Shown: piece after piece, positions 26,400 to 34,677 of the stretch
Layout: each line of letters opens with the position of its first letter
Position numbering within the stretch: position 1 is the first letter of the stretch
Assembly: GCA_004431415.1 (NCBI GenBank)
Contig: QPMI01000127.1
Location: forward strand, 62,001 to 126,000
Source: Cyanophora paradoxa
Lineage: Eukaryota > Glaucocystophyceae > Cyanophorales > Cyanophoraceae
Direction of reading: 5' to 3'
DNA length: 64,000 nt
Made by a program: the position numbers and the translations under genes
The notes under the pieces: generated by a model
Seen by the model: the letters and a program-made list of their open reading frames with translations, nothing else
Database searches by the model: none
What the model was told of the DNA's origin: nothing

Positions 26400-26885
26400 A
26401 AAGCCGCCTGGAGTGCTAATGGCCCACCCGCCGCCGCCATAGACCGGGACCTTTGCATCACCGTAGTTTTTGCCCCCGCCCCCGACAATGATGGTGTACG
26501 CTGCCCCCGGGACCACTGCCAGCACGCCGGTCACGAAACCCCCGCCGCCGCCCGGCGGGAATGAGGGGGCATAGCTACATCCCCCGCCCCCGGCGCCCCA
26601 CATCTTGACGGTCACGCTGGTGACCCCCTCCGGAACCGTCCAGACCTGGTCAGCCCCTGTGAACCCGAAGATGACCTTCTCCATTCTGGCACTGGCGCTG
26701 GCCCCCCGAAAGTAAGACATGAGCATGGTGGAGCGCGAGGTCGGGATGTTTGGGCCGGCAACGGACGAGGCAATGTAGGACCCCCCCTTGAAGAGCTGCG
26801 AGAGGTAGACGGGCCCCGTGATGCCGAAGATCGCACGCAGATGGGCCGTTGAGACCGGGCCTGTCGCTGGGACGGACACCGACAT
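26400..26885 (-). CDS. Glycine-rich fibre protein, C-terminus missing
   Basis: From the ATG at 26885, with TATA-like ATATAATAAAAGG on the minus strand at 26912-26924. The N-terminus (TGPVSTAHLRAIFGITGPVY, LSQLFKGG, IPTSRSTMLMSYFRGA) is the 'isls.lr..fg....isls..yrgg..iP..g.i..s.FrG' pattern of fibre base domains. VWTVPEGVTSVTVKMWGAGG and Gly-rich loops (FPPGGGGGFVTGVL, YTIIVGGGGKNYG) follow. Family members end in long Gly-rich stretches and a GRIVIxY-type terminus, absent here; coding quality falls off near 26,400. Likely a virion surface fibre. Confidence 0.55.
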
Positions 26886-26960
26886 GCATGCGTTTCGCTG
26901 TACACTGCACCTTTTATTATATTTTCAGCAGCAGGCTTTTTCAGCAGCAGGCTTTTTTTA
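26886..26960 (-). promoter_or_regulatory. AT-rich promoter with duplicated 17-mer
   Basis: Contains TTTTATTATATTTT and two copies of TTTTTCAGCAGCAGGC at about 26922-26954. It lies directly upstream of the fibre gene start at 26885 and is the most likely promoter. The 5' end of this island coincides with the stop of the next fragment (26991). Confidence 0.45.
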
Positions 26961-26990
26961 CAGCCCGCTCCGGTCCCGCCGCGGCGGTCC

Positions 26991-27249
26991 CTAGTACAGC
27001 ACCACGATCCGGCCCGGGTTCCCGCTATTCGGACCCGCGTCCGCGCCCCGCCCGGCGGGGGATGCGTAGTCCGAGTCCCCGGCCCCGCCCGGCGTGTTTC
27101 CGGATGCGGCGGCGGTTGAGCCGCCCGTCACTCGCGCCCCCCCGTGCCAACTGGAGCCGCCGCCGCCGCCGTAGAGACCGCCGCCGCCGCCGTAGTAGCC
27201 GCCGCCGCCGCCCGCGCCCGCATCCATGCTGACGTTACCGCCCTGGTAC
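26991..27249 (-). pseudogene. Glycine-rich fibre protein, C-terminal fragment
   Basis: The frame reads QYQGGNVSMDAGAGGG, then alternating Gly/Tyr loops (YYGGGGGLYGGGGGSSW), ending NPGRIVVLY at a TAG (26991-26993). This is the typical C-terminus of the glycine-rich fibre family. It begins abruptly after CTACTGCAG at ~27,250, where the frame joins another Cys-containing fragment. The fragment at 36045-36369 starts at the same place in the protein (QYAGGN). Confidence 0.5.
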
Positions 27250-27477
27250 TGCAGTAGAATTGCGGGAAGGCGCAGTAGCGGTTGCCGTAGGTGGTCTGGA
27301 CCTTGGTCAGGGTGCGGGGGCACTTGCCGCTCTTGGGGACGGCGTACGCCCGCTTGGGGAGCTTCCGAATGTAGCCCATCCGGTAGGTGTCGGAGCGCTT
27401 GGTGCAGGTGATGCGACCGGCGGGGGTGCGGCGGAGACCATAGCCGGGCTTGCACGTGTAGAAGGCCCGCGGCGGGC
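27250..27477 (-). pseudogene. Basic Cys-containing fragment
   Basis: Reads FYTCKPGYGLRRTPAGRITC, then TKRSDTYRMGYIRKLPKRAY and KCPRTLTKVQTTYGNRYCAF, then PQFYCS. It is basic with four to five cysteines, a compact secreted or virion-type domain. No start; both ends are sharp changes to other sequence (plus-strand coil at ~27,478, Gly-rich tail at ~27,250). Not assigned. Confidence 0.4.
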
Positions 27478-27865
27478 CCTCTCGCAGCGCGAGGCCGTCC
27501 GCTCCGAGCAGCGTGCCGTCCAGGAGCGGTTCGCCTCGCTGGTCGGCGAGGCGGCCGAGTCGGCGGCCGAGGCCCTCGACGCCGAGGCGCGGGTGCCCCC
27601 CTGGTTTGGGCCCCGTTGCACCAGAGACAAAGACCCCTCCTGGCGGCACACTGTCATCCAAGCCCTTGTCAAAGGCTCCAAGCGCCGCCGGCGAGTGCGT
27701 GGTCCCAACATCTTCGCCGTCGCGCGCTCCGCCGGGCTGGTCACGGCCTGTGTGGGATCGCACTGGTTCTTCGAGATGTTCTCTACCAACCGCAGCCCCT
27801 GGTACGACCCCCCCGAGCACTGCGAGATCGACGACCCGTCCGACGTCATATCCGGTGTACCTGGA
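27478..27865 (+). pseudogene. Fragment: coil plus conserved-looking domain
   Basis: In one frame RALSQREAVRSEQRAVQERF, EAAESAAEALDAEARVPPWF, RDKDPSWRHTVIQALVKGSK, GPNIFAVARSAGLVTACVGS and HWFFEMFSTNRSPWYDPPEH, then CEIDDPSDVISG. It has no start codon. It may continue with a one-base change into the ORF at 27879 (..VYLERDVAMRPLW), in which case both are one gene. The aromatic-rich C-half looks like a folded domain. Not assigned. Confidence 0.4.
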
Positions 27866-27878
27866 GCGCGATGTTGCC

Positions 27879-28310
27879 ATGAGGCCCCTGTGGCTCACAA
27901 TTGCGCTCCAAGAGCTGGGGGCTCCGGGCCCCTGGGCCCGGCCGTCTGCGACGGCCCGGGCGGGCGTGGTGCCCGACGCCACCGTGCCCGATGGATGGGC
28001 GTCGCCCTGGGGAGGGGCGCTGGTGGTTGCAGGCTACCCCGGACCATCTCTCCGGCAGAGCGAGTTCATCATCCAAGCCATCTCGCTGGCAGGGGGGAGA
28101 CAGACGGTGGAGGTGAGGGCCGTGCCCCCGGACCCCCCCCTCGTCGAAGGATCGTCGGCATTCGTTGTCTCCGGGCTCGATGACGGGCGCGAGTATCCAA
28201 TCTACATCGAGCGGTCCGCGAGCGGCGCAAAATGCGTCGTCATCGGGCTCGCGTGGAGTCGCGATCGGGCGGCGCCGCCGGATGCACTACCCCTCCGACA
28301 TGCCGTCTAG
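27879..28310 (+). CDS. Hypothetical beta-rich protein
   Basis: 143 residues from the ATG at 27879: RPLWLTIALQELGAPGPWAR, DGWASPWGGALVVAGYPGPS, LRQSEFIIQAISLAGGRQTV, EGSSAFVVSGLDDGREYPIY and KCVVIGLAWSRDRAA. Alternating hydrophobics suggest a beta sandwich. The frame is intact and tail-to-tail with the minus gene ending at 28311. See the previous entry for a possible N-terminal extension. Not assigned. Confidence 0.5.
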   Translation: MRPLWLTIALQELGAPGPWARPSATARAGVVPDATVPDGWASPWGGALVVAGYPGPSLRQSEFIIQAISLAGGRQTVEVRAVPPDPPLVEGSSAFVVSGLDDGREYPIYIERSASGAKCVVIGLAWSRDRAAPPDALPLRHAV

Positions 28311-28847
28311 CTATCCTGTGGCCGGCTGGGGGCCGGACTTTGGTTGATCTTTGATCCAGTGAACGGCCGTGAGGATCTCCCTGACCGTGAATCGGGGCTG
28401 GAAGTCTCCCACAATCGTTCCCTCTGACGGTAGGGTTCCCCCGTACTTCTGATGTATTTGCTTGCCCAGAACCTCCGCCTCCAGTTTCGAGTTGATCCAC
28501 CAGACGGCCCTCTGGATTTTTTCGGGCGGGAATTGGCCTTCGAACGCTGTTTCGATCGTTGGTAATGGGAGGTTCGAGATGACGACCGGGGGCGGGAACT
28601 TCTCAAGTATGTGGGCGCCCAAGACCTCGCACTCCCATTCGTTGCGAATCCACCGGATGGCCGCGCGGACCTGCTTGATGCTGAAAAGATCCCCGTAGTC
28701 TTCTTCAATCTTCGCCGTCGGGAAGATGACCTTCAGTTTCAGATCCGGGTACTTCAGCAGTATCTTCCTGCCCAGAAACTCCGGATGGATTCCCACGAGT
28801 GCCTTTGCAAACCGGAAGCTCTTTCGCATCATCGAGGCCCCCAGCAT
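28311..28847 (-). CDS. Three-repeat hypothetical protein
   Basis: 178 residues from the ATG at 28847. Three imperfect ~55-residue repeats can be aligned on the pattern 'E(F/V)LG..IL.K(Y/F)P......F....I..A(I/V).WI..': EFLGRKILLKYPDLKLKVIF .. IKQVRAAIRWIRNEW; EVLGAHILEKFPPPVVISNL .. EKIQRAVWWINSKL; EVLGKQIHQKYGGTLPSEGT .. REILTAVHWIKDQ. Each is a helix-strand-helix unit. Frame intact and codon use is less GC-rich than its neighbours. Coding-like sequence extends a little upstream (FQEQPKEVLTNQ). Function unknown; a binding or scaffold protein is possible. Confidence 0.6.
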   Translation of the reverse strand: MLGASMMRKSFRFAKALVGIHPEFLGRKILLKYPDLKLKVIFPTAKIEEDYGDLFSIKQVRAAIRWIRNEWECEVLGAHILEKFPPPVVISNLPLPTIETAFEGQFPPEKIQRAVWWINSKLEAEVLGKQIHQKYGGTLPSEGTIVGDFQPRFTVREILTAVHWIKDQPKSGPQPATG

Positions 28848-28901
28848 CTGGTTCGTCAACACCTCCTTCGGCTGCTCCTGGAACCTCGTCCAGCTCAAGA
28901 T

Positions 28902-29066
28902 CTACGCCCCCGAGCGGCCCCGCGGATTCGAGAGGGTGCGGACGTTGGGGGCCCACTTGTTCAGTTCGCTGATCCACTCCAGCCCGAGTTGCATGCACCA
29001 CGGGTGGTGGTGGGCGCCGGGGCCGGCGGTCTCGGGGAGGTTCCTGCAGGTGAGCCCCACCGCCGC
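28902..29066 (-). pseudogene. C-terminal fragment
   Basis: Reads LAAVGLTCRNLPETAGPGAH, then HHPWCMQLGLEWISELNKWA and PNVRTLSNPRGRSGA, stopping at 28902-28904. It is protein-like (Trp/Cys-containing helices) without a start; at ~29,068 it meets a plus-strand fragment. Not assigned. Confidence 0.35.
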
Positions 29067-29072
29067 CAGCTG

Positions 29073-29310
29073 GGGGCGTCTACGACACGCGCGACGACCG
29101 CTTCTACGCCTTCGCCGACGGGCCGGCGCCGGCCTCCTTCGTGGCGGCCAAGCACTTCCCCGAGTTCGCGGACCCGCCGGCGGCCGCGGCGGGCGGAGCG
29201 GGCGCCCCGCCGCCGCGCGAGCGCATGCACGACCTCTTCGAGCACTTCCCGAACCGCATGGGGAGCGTCGAGCAGGGCGAGTGGTTCTCGATCCCCACCG
29301 ACGCCTTCAC
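29073..29310 (+). pseudogene. Internal gene fragment
   Basis: Reads GVYDTRDDRFYAFADGPAPA, SFVAAKHFPEFADPP, RERMHDLFEHFPNRMGSVEQ and GEWFSIPTDAFTDP. It has neither start nor stop of its own and continues as antisense of the next minus fragment. Aromatic-rich, likely a folded enzyme or structural domain. Not assigned. Confidence 0.35.
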
Positions 29311-29485
29311 GGATCCGCGGCCCCGGCGGCGGCGCCCCCGGCCCGATGCCGACGAGCCCCCTGCGAACCTCAGCGAGCAGGCCACGGAGCCCGCGCTCCA
29401 GCCGGCCCTGCCGGCCGAGGTAGAGCATGCATCTCTCGATCGCCATGTGCACTCTGGTGAGGTACCGGGACGGTGGCCCGGGCGA
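29311..29485 (-). pseudogene. Internal gene fragment
   Basis: Reads RYLTRVHMAIERCMLYLGRQ, GRLERGLRGLLAEVRRGLVG, IGPGAPPPGP on the minus strand. A helical Leu/Arg-rich piece with an ATG inside (HMAIERCM) but no stop near its end. Flanked by junctions at ~29,310 and ~29,487. Not assigned. Confidence 0.3.
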
Positions 29486-29561
29486 CGGAGGTACCGGGGC
29501 TAGGGATGACGACGACGACGATGCCATCCATTCAAACATTTGCTTGATACAGAAGAGATTT

Positions 29562-29720
29562 CTACCGGCTCGGCGTGCGGGGCACCGAAACCTCGACGTA
29601 CGAGGGCGGCTCGTCCTCCGCCGCCGTCCCCCGCCGCTCCCAGTTCGCCGCACCGAGGCCGACCGACTCCACCGTGCCGTGCACGGGGAGGCGGGTGTAG
29701 AACCAGACCGGCCTGCGGCG
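29562..29720 (-). pseudogene. C-terminal fragment
   Basis: Reads SRRRPVWFYTRLPVHGTVES, VGLGAANWERRGTAAEDEPP, SYVEVSVPRTPSR and stops at 29562-29564. Beta-type sequence; upstream the frame meets a stop near 29,735. Not assigned. Confidence 0.35.
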
Positions 29721-29932
29721 TGACTCAGCGGCAGGCTACGGGCACGGGCGCACCGCGCGCACCACGTACCCCCCATTCGGCCGGACGGTCCGACCGGGCT
29801 GGTCGTATCGAAAATGGAGGCGGGGCACCATCTCGCCCAGCAGCGCAGGGCCGTGGCGGTGCGGTCGGTGCCTGTGCCGATACCGACGATGAAGCAAGCG
29901 GTGCGGAGACTAGATATCGCCGACTCGCCCGC

Positions 29933-30292
29933 ATGCGCATGTACGCGGGCGCGCAGGAGCAGGAGGAGGAGTCCCCCACCGGCGAGGTCGTCGCCTCGGT
30001 CGGGTGGACCGCCCTGCACCGCAGCCTGTGCCCGCTCGCCACGCACGCCTACATGATCTCCCTGCGCGGGGCCCGGACCCTGCTCGAGATCCTCGAGCGG
30101 GACCGCCCCGTGAGCGCCCCCATCGACGTCTTCATGCGGGACGCGCTGCAGGCCGGCAGCGTCCGCGCGGTCTCGTGCTTCCCTCCCGTCGCCGAGCAGG
30201 GGATGATAAGGCAGTACCGACCCTGCACCTGGAATGGAACGCGACGGTGCGACTACTCGGAAACAACCTGGCGTCCGTTACGACTCCTGTAG
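29933..30292 (+). pseudogene. Glycosyltransferase family 25-like C-terminal fragment
   Basis: From the ATG at 29933: EVVASVGWTALHRSLCPLAT, HAYMISLRGARTLLEILERD, RPVSAPIDVFMRDALQAGSV, RAVSCFPPVAEQ. The order 'P..t.aYmiS.rGA..Ll......PvsapiDvfm' followed by a PPl/v.Q site is the C-terminal part of GT25 (LPS/collagen galactosyltransferase-type) enzymes, with the Asp-x-Phe metal/substrate region. The N-terminal nucleotide-binding half is absent. Giant viruses often use such enzymes for fibre glycosylation. After ~30,215 the sequence no longer fits the family. Confidence 0.55.
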
Positions 30293-30358
30293 CGTCCATT
30301 TCCGCCGAAGACCCCGACGTTTCATTGGTAGCGGTCGAGATTATGATAGACGCTCGCG

Positions 30359-30990
30359 GTGAATGTGAAGTGGGCGGAACTCTACGCGGCGGCCCTGGGC
30401 CGGGCGGGCATGCGGGAGAGCATGAGGCGCCCCCGCGTCTCCCTCAAGGACGTCCACCTGCTGCGGAAGAGCATCGGCCTGACGTACAAGCAGGTGAGCC
30501 AGTTCCAGAGCGAGAAGGACTGGGCGGCCGTGCGTGCGTACACACAGGAGTACCTCAAGCGGCAGGACGCGATGGACGCGACGGCGCTCGTCTTCCTCGA
30601 CGAGTTCTCGGTCGTGCTGAACGAGCACCCCCGGCGCGCGTGGGGCGTCAAGGGGCGCGAGGTGCGCCTGAAGTTCCCGAAGACCTCCAAGGCGCGCACC
30701 GACGTCGTGGCGGCGATCCGGTGGGTCCCGCGGCGGGCGGACGGGACCGAGGAGGCCGAGCCGGCGTACTTCGTCGCGATCTACCCCCCGCGGAAGGTCG
30801 GCGATCACCCGGACTACGGCGTCACGCTGCTCAGGCACAACCTGCCGCTCCTCCCGGGCCAGCGGCCCCCGGACCATCCCGAGGCGCTGGCGGAGAGGGA
30901 CTCCGAGGAGGGCCAGCCGTGGGAGGCCCCGACGCTGGAGATGCGCGCCCTCTTCCCCCAGATCCGGCGCGCCCTGCTCGACTTCCTGAG
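30359..30990 (+). pseudogene. DDE transposase fragment (IS630/Tc1-mariner-like)
   Basis: Reads RVSLKDVHLLRKSIGLTYKQ and VSQFQSEKDWAAVRAYTQEY, helices resembling the linker before the catalytic core. ALVFLDEFSVVLNEHPRRAW and GVKGREVRL then match the 'v.f.DE..v......r.Gwa.kG' segment carrying the second catalytic acid of IS630/Tc1 transposases. The region corresponding to the third acid is not clear, and the frame ends where VLTF3 begins (~30,990). The only start is a GTG. Probably a dead transposon remnant. Confidence 0.5.
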
Positions 30991-31013
30991 AGATCCAGGA
31001 GGCGCTCGCGGAG

Positions 31014-32030
31014 ATGTGCCCGGCGGCCGAGCGCACGGTCGTCCTCTGCACGGCGCCCTCGAAGGGCCACGCGGGCCACGTCAAGACCGGCGTGCACCCC
31101 GACATCTGCCCCGGCACTGGCTGCCCTCCCTACCAGGACAAGGAGAACCCGTGCGGTGAGTGCCTGCCCTCGGGCTCGGACGCCCCCCAGATCTGCCCGT
31201 CGACCGGCTGCCCCCCCGGAAAGGCCCGCAACGTCTGCCAGGAGTGCGACGCCAAGGGCTCCGAGAACCTCCTCACCGGCCGGTGCCTCGACGGTTGCCG
31301 CCGCGGCCTCGGGCGGGACGGGTGCGGGCGCTGCGTGCCTGACTGGCAGGGCGTCACCCCGACCCCCAGCTCGGACGGTTCGGACTGGTGCGCGGCCTGC
31401 GACGTGCCGCGGCTCCTGAACGAGGAGGAGAGCACAATGGTGTGCACGGAGTGCGGGAGCACGGTCAGCTGCCTGCTGCAGACCCCGGCGCAGTGCGCGT
31501 ACGGGTGGCAGCCATACAAGAAGTCCTCGGCGTTCGCGTACAAGAGGGCGAGCCACCTGCAGGAGCGCCTGAACCAGCTGCAGGCGCGCGAGAACTTCAA
31601 CGTCCCCGAAGAGGTGTACCAGCGGGTCTACGAGGAGTTCCGCAAGAACAGGAAGCTGGACCAGATCCGCCCCGACCTGATCCGCGCGACCCTCAAGAAG
31701 CTCAAGCTCTCCAAGCTCTACGAGCACGTCGGCATCATCTACAGCCGCCTGACGGGGACCCCGCCGCCGCGCCTGTCGAAGGAGCAGGAGGACCGCATCA
31801 AGCAGATGTTCTCGGACATCCAGGAGCCGTTCGAGCGGGCGTGCCCCTCCAAGCGAAAGAACTTCCTCTCCTACAGCTTCGTCCTGCACAAGATTTGCGA
31901 GCTCCTGGGCCTGGACGACTTCCTCCCCTACTTCCCCCTCCTCAAGTCGCGCGAGAAGCTCCACCAGCAGGACGGGATCTGGCGCCTCATCTGTGCCGAC
32001 CTCGGATGGGAGTTTATCAAGTCGGTGTAG
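31014..32030 (+). CDS. VLTF3: Viral late transcription factor 3-like protein
   Basis: 338 residues from the ATG at 31014. The core (from about residue 120) has a zinc ribbon WCAACDVPRLLNEE...VCTECGSTV, then YKRASHLQERLNQLQARENF, a helical region LIRATLKKLKLSKLYEHVGI, MFSDIQEPFERACPSKRKNF followed by LSYSFVLHKICELLGLDDF, and a terminal DGIWRLICADLGWEFIKS. This order is diagnostic of VLTF3, a hallmark of nucleocytoplasmic large DNA viruses that drives late transcription with the viral RNA polymerase. The first ~115 residues are an extra Cys-rich region (GCPPYQDKENPCGEC, CQECDAKG) of unclear origin. Frame fully intact. Confidence 0.85.
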   Translation: MCPAAERTVVLCTAPSKGHAGHVKTGVHPDICPGTGCPPYQDKENPCGECLPSGSDAPQICPSTGCPPGKARNVCQECDAKGSENLLTGRCLDGCRRGLGRDGCGRCVPDWQGVTPTPSSDGSDWCAACDVPRLLNEEESTMVCTECGSTVSCLLQTPAQCAYGWQPYKKSSAFAYKRASHLQERLNQLQARENFNVPEEVYQRVYEEFRKNRKLDQIRPDLIRATLKKLKLSKLYEHVGIIYSRLTGTPPPRLSKEQEDRIKQMFSDIQEPFERACPSKRKNFLSYSFVLHKICELLGLDDFLPYFPLLKSREKLHQQDGIWRLICADLGWEFIKSV

Positions 32031-32258
32031 GCCCCCACAGTTTGTTTTCCACACCCACGGACAACCCAGGCTGTTGGGCAGAGTGTCGCCAGAGAGGTTT
32101 AGGGATCCCCCCCCCACCCCCCCCCCGGATTTCCTGTCTCCTGCTACAGGCACCAGGCAGCTAGTATCAATTGCGACGGCACGCAGTGGTGTGTTTTTTT
32201 GTACCGCAATTGACATGCATGAGCGCTAGTGTGCACAAGTCACCAGGGTGTCTTTCCG
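32031..32258. other. Intergenic gap with C-tract and near-palindrome
   Basis: Contains two C tracts (32,107-32,127) and a pair of CAATTG words (32,168 and 32,208) flanking GCGACGGCACGC. Probably the 3' end of VLTF3 and the promoter of the SET gene. No protein-like ORF. Confidence 0.35.
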
Positions 32259-33470
32259 ATGGTGCAATTATTGGCCCCGATGGCGCGGTTTCTCGCCATC
32301 CCGACGATGGCCTACCCGGCCCAGCTGGACACGTTCGAGAAGCGGGGCTGGCTGTGGGTGGGGGACACAACATGGCCGAAGCCGGGGTGGCCAAGTGACA
32401 AAAACCGATCCCCCGTCACCATGACAGGGCTCTTCATGAACCGCCCCGGTGTACCAGAAGGCGAAGTGGCTGCCAGAAAGGGGAGCATCCTTGGCCGGTA
32501 CGAGGGCAACATGCACCTGGCCGATGTCATGAACACGCGCAGTAGGGGGCACCGCACGGTCACGCTGGCAAAAGAATGGATTGAAGACATACAGGAGCGG
32601 AGAGACATGAGCATTGTATGGAGCACGGGCCTATTCCCCGATGGAACGTACCAGCGCTGGCTCATCGACGGGAACGGCTACTGGGAAGGCCAGTGCCGGT
32701 ACGCCAACGGGACGCCGCCAACGGATTACCTCACGAATAAGGAGTACGCACACTGGATCAACCCCCCGGAGGGCGCAGTCAACGCGAGGTTCATGGATAA
32801 GTGGGATGGGGCCTACCTGGTCGCAACGAGCCCCATTCGAAACGGAGACGAGATTATCGTCAACTACGGTATGGGCCAAGATGGCCGTCAAAAACCGAGA
32901 CGGAAGGACCCCAAGGAAAACCCCAGGCCCGAGATTGGGGTGGAACCGAGTGTCGATCTGCACCTGGAACTGAGGCGGCGGCAATCACTCAACTCGTTTC
33001 AGTTCCCCAATGCCCGTCTGCGCGAGGACCACAGCCTGTGGGACACGAGAGCGGACATACTGCAGTCCCTCAATGACAGAGGGCCGCCAATGGATGAGGG
33101 CATTCGGATTATCCCGGGGCTTGGGCCGCCGAAAGATCCCAACGATCAGAGATCTACACGTCAGCCCCTTGTGTCCAATTGGGTTGCCCGCCAATTCGAC
33201 CCGTTGTTGGAACCCACATACATACTCAGCGCGAGACCTCCGAACGACTGGAACAGCGGTGAGGGCTTCTCTGTCTGGTTTCAGGGGGATCAAGTCCAAA
33301 AGTGGGTGAGATCGGACCCGGATAAGATTTCACAAGACAGGAACGTGACAGGGATTAAGATCTTCCATCCACAGCCTTCCGGCGCTTGGCTGGCAGCCCG
33401 TGGCCTTGGCCTCATCCGCCGTCGGCTCCCGACTGGCAACCACGTGCTCATGTCGAGGATGGCGAAGTAG
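32259..33470 (+). CDS. SET-domain protein
   Basis: 403 residues from the ATG at 32259. SET features in order: GSILGRYEGN (cofactor-side strand), a long insert with IVWSTGLFPDGTYQRWLIDG and YAHWINPPEGAVNARF (the N-x-R/H motif region), and VATSPIRNGDEIIVNYG, a near-canonical 'a...I..GdEi..nYG'. SET enzymes transfer methyl from S-adenosylmethionine to lysines, often on histones. Codon use is less GC-rich than in neighbouring genes. From about 33,405 the C-terminal ~20 codons are antisense of the next minus gene, so the end may be spurious or overlapping. Substrate unknown. Confidence 0.65.
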   Translation: MVQLLAPMARFLAIPTMAYPAQLDTFEKRGWLWVGDTTWPKPGWPSDKNRSPVTMTGLFMNRPGVPEGEVAARKGSILGRYEGNMHLADVMNTRSRGHRTVTLAKEWIEDIQERRDMSIVWSTGLFPDGTYQRWLIDGNGYWEGQCRYANGTPPTDYLTNKEYAHWINPPEGAVNARFMDKWDGAYLVATSPIRNGDEIIVNYGMGQDGRQKPRRKDPKENPRPEIGVEPSVDLHLELRRRQSLNSFQFPNARLREDHSLWDTRADILQSLNDRGPPMDEGIRIIPGLGPPKDPNDQRSTRQPLVSNWVARQFDPLLEPTYILSARPPNDWNSGEGFSVWFQGDQVQKWVRSDPDKISQDRNVTGIKIFHPQPSGAWLAARGLGLIRRRLPTGNHVLMSRMAK

Positions 33471-34253
33471 GAGGGAACGGAGGCGACGAAGGTGCAGGTG
33501 GGGTCGGTGGGGCAGGCCGCCGCCGCGAAGCGCGCGCGGTTGCCGAGGCCGGGGGCGTCGTCCGTCCGCACGGGCACGCGGAACGGGAAGAGGCTGGCGG
33601 TGGACGCGGAGTAGCCGGGCCGGGCCATCGCCCTGCGCCTCTGCTTGGGCTGCTGCCGGTACAGATCGCCCTGGCCGTGCGCCCCCTTCTCCCACCGGCC
33701 GACAGCGCACACCTGGGGGCGAGGGGGCCGTCAGGCGAGCGAGCGGGGGCCGGGGGCCGACGACCGCGTGCGTGCGTGCGCGCACCCGGGCGACGCAGCG
33801 GAGGCGCTGGGCCGGAGTCACGATGCTCTGCCCGGGCTGCGGGAGGCGCCCCGCGGCGAGGTTGAGGTCGACGGGGAGCAGGAAGGGCTCCTCCTCCTCC
33901 ATCATGGCCAGCAGCGTCGCCGCGGAGTACGTGCCCGTGTAGAACACGGGCTGGATCGAGTAGATCTCGAGGAGCGCGTTGTGGCGGAGGAGGGCCCCCA
34001 CGAGGCGCTCGCGCTCCGCCCAGTTCGAGAACTGTGCGCCGATGAGGTCGAGGGCGTCGGGCGAGCCGGCGATCGCCGGCCCGACGACCGCCTCCAGCAG
34101 CCACTCGAGCACGAAGCCGGGCCCGTCCCCGCGCACGCCGTAGATGAGGGCGCGCGCGCCCTCCTCCGATGCGAGCAGGACGAGGTTGGCAATCGAGGTC
34201 AGGCTCAGCGGGCACGCCGCGACCGCCGCGAGGGGCGCCGCCGGCCACTGCAT
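33405..34253 (-). CDS. Hypothetical protein with one intron
   Basis: From the ATG at 34253 (MQWPAAPLAAVAACPLSLTS): LIYGVRGDGPGFVLEWLLEA, LDLIGAQFSNWAERERLVGA, LRHNALLEIYSIQPVFYTGT, YSAATLLAMMEEEEPFLLPV. A 73-base intron (33,713-33,785; GTGCGCGCAC...CTGAC...CGCCCCCAG) joins CVAR to VCAVGRWEKGAHGQGDLYRQ in phase 0. Then come GYSASTASLFPFRVPVRTDD and ACPTDPTCTFVASVPSYFAI, then LDMSTWLPV. The frame stays open to 33,290 but is antisense of the SET gene there. Not assigned; composition suggests a globular enzyme or capsid-type protein. Confidence 0.5.
33713..33785 (-). other. Spliceosomal-type intron
   Basis: On the minus strand GTGCGCGCACGC at the donor, CTGAC 20 bases before the acceptor, and CGCCCCCAG at the acceptor. 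Splicing in phase 0 fuses two protein-like segments, whereas the unspliced frame degenerates into Pro/Arg. Confidence 0.6.
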
Positions 34254-34675
34254 CGTGGAGATCCCCCGGCAGGACGTCTTCCGGCGGAGGGAGTGGGCCG
34301 TCCAGATCAGCAGCTCGGGTATGAACTTCGCCCTCGTCTGGCTCCGGCCCTGGGAGACCGACCGCACGAGCTCCGTCCCGCTCTGGTTCGTCGTCTCCTG
34401 GCACTGGGCGGCGGCCCCGGCGGCGCCGCAGCTCGCCGTGCGCGCGTGCGATCCCCAGTTGCGCACTGGCGGCGAGGTGGCGGCGGTCTGCGTGCGCGAC
34501 GACGCCGCCTGCGTCGCCGAGCTCATGCGCCCCTCCCGGGGCCCCGGGGGCGCCGCCGGCGCATCCCTCCTGCTCTGGGAAGTGCACGTCGGCACCGGCA
34601 CCGGCGCGGCGCCGCCGCCGCCTCCCGAGGTCATCTACGCCCAGAGCGTCCAGGGGGTGGACGCCCTCCTCCTGA
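34254..34675 (+). pseudogene. Internal gene fragment
   Basis: Reads IVEIPRQDVFRRREWAVQIS, SSGMNFALVWLRPWETDRTS, SVPLWFVVSWHWAAAPAAPQ, VCVRDDAACVAELMRPSRGP and GASLLLWEVHVGTGTGAAPP. Trp-rich beta sequence without a proper start, head-to-head with the preceding minus gene and tail-to-tail with the next. Not assigned. Confidence 0.4.
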
Positions 34676-34677
34676 CC

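Noticed and set aside
33290-34253. Major capsid protein call for the intron-containing gene
   Set aside because: It is roughly large enough and aromatic-rich, but no jelly-roll signature or the usual C-terminal capsid motif could be recognised.
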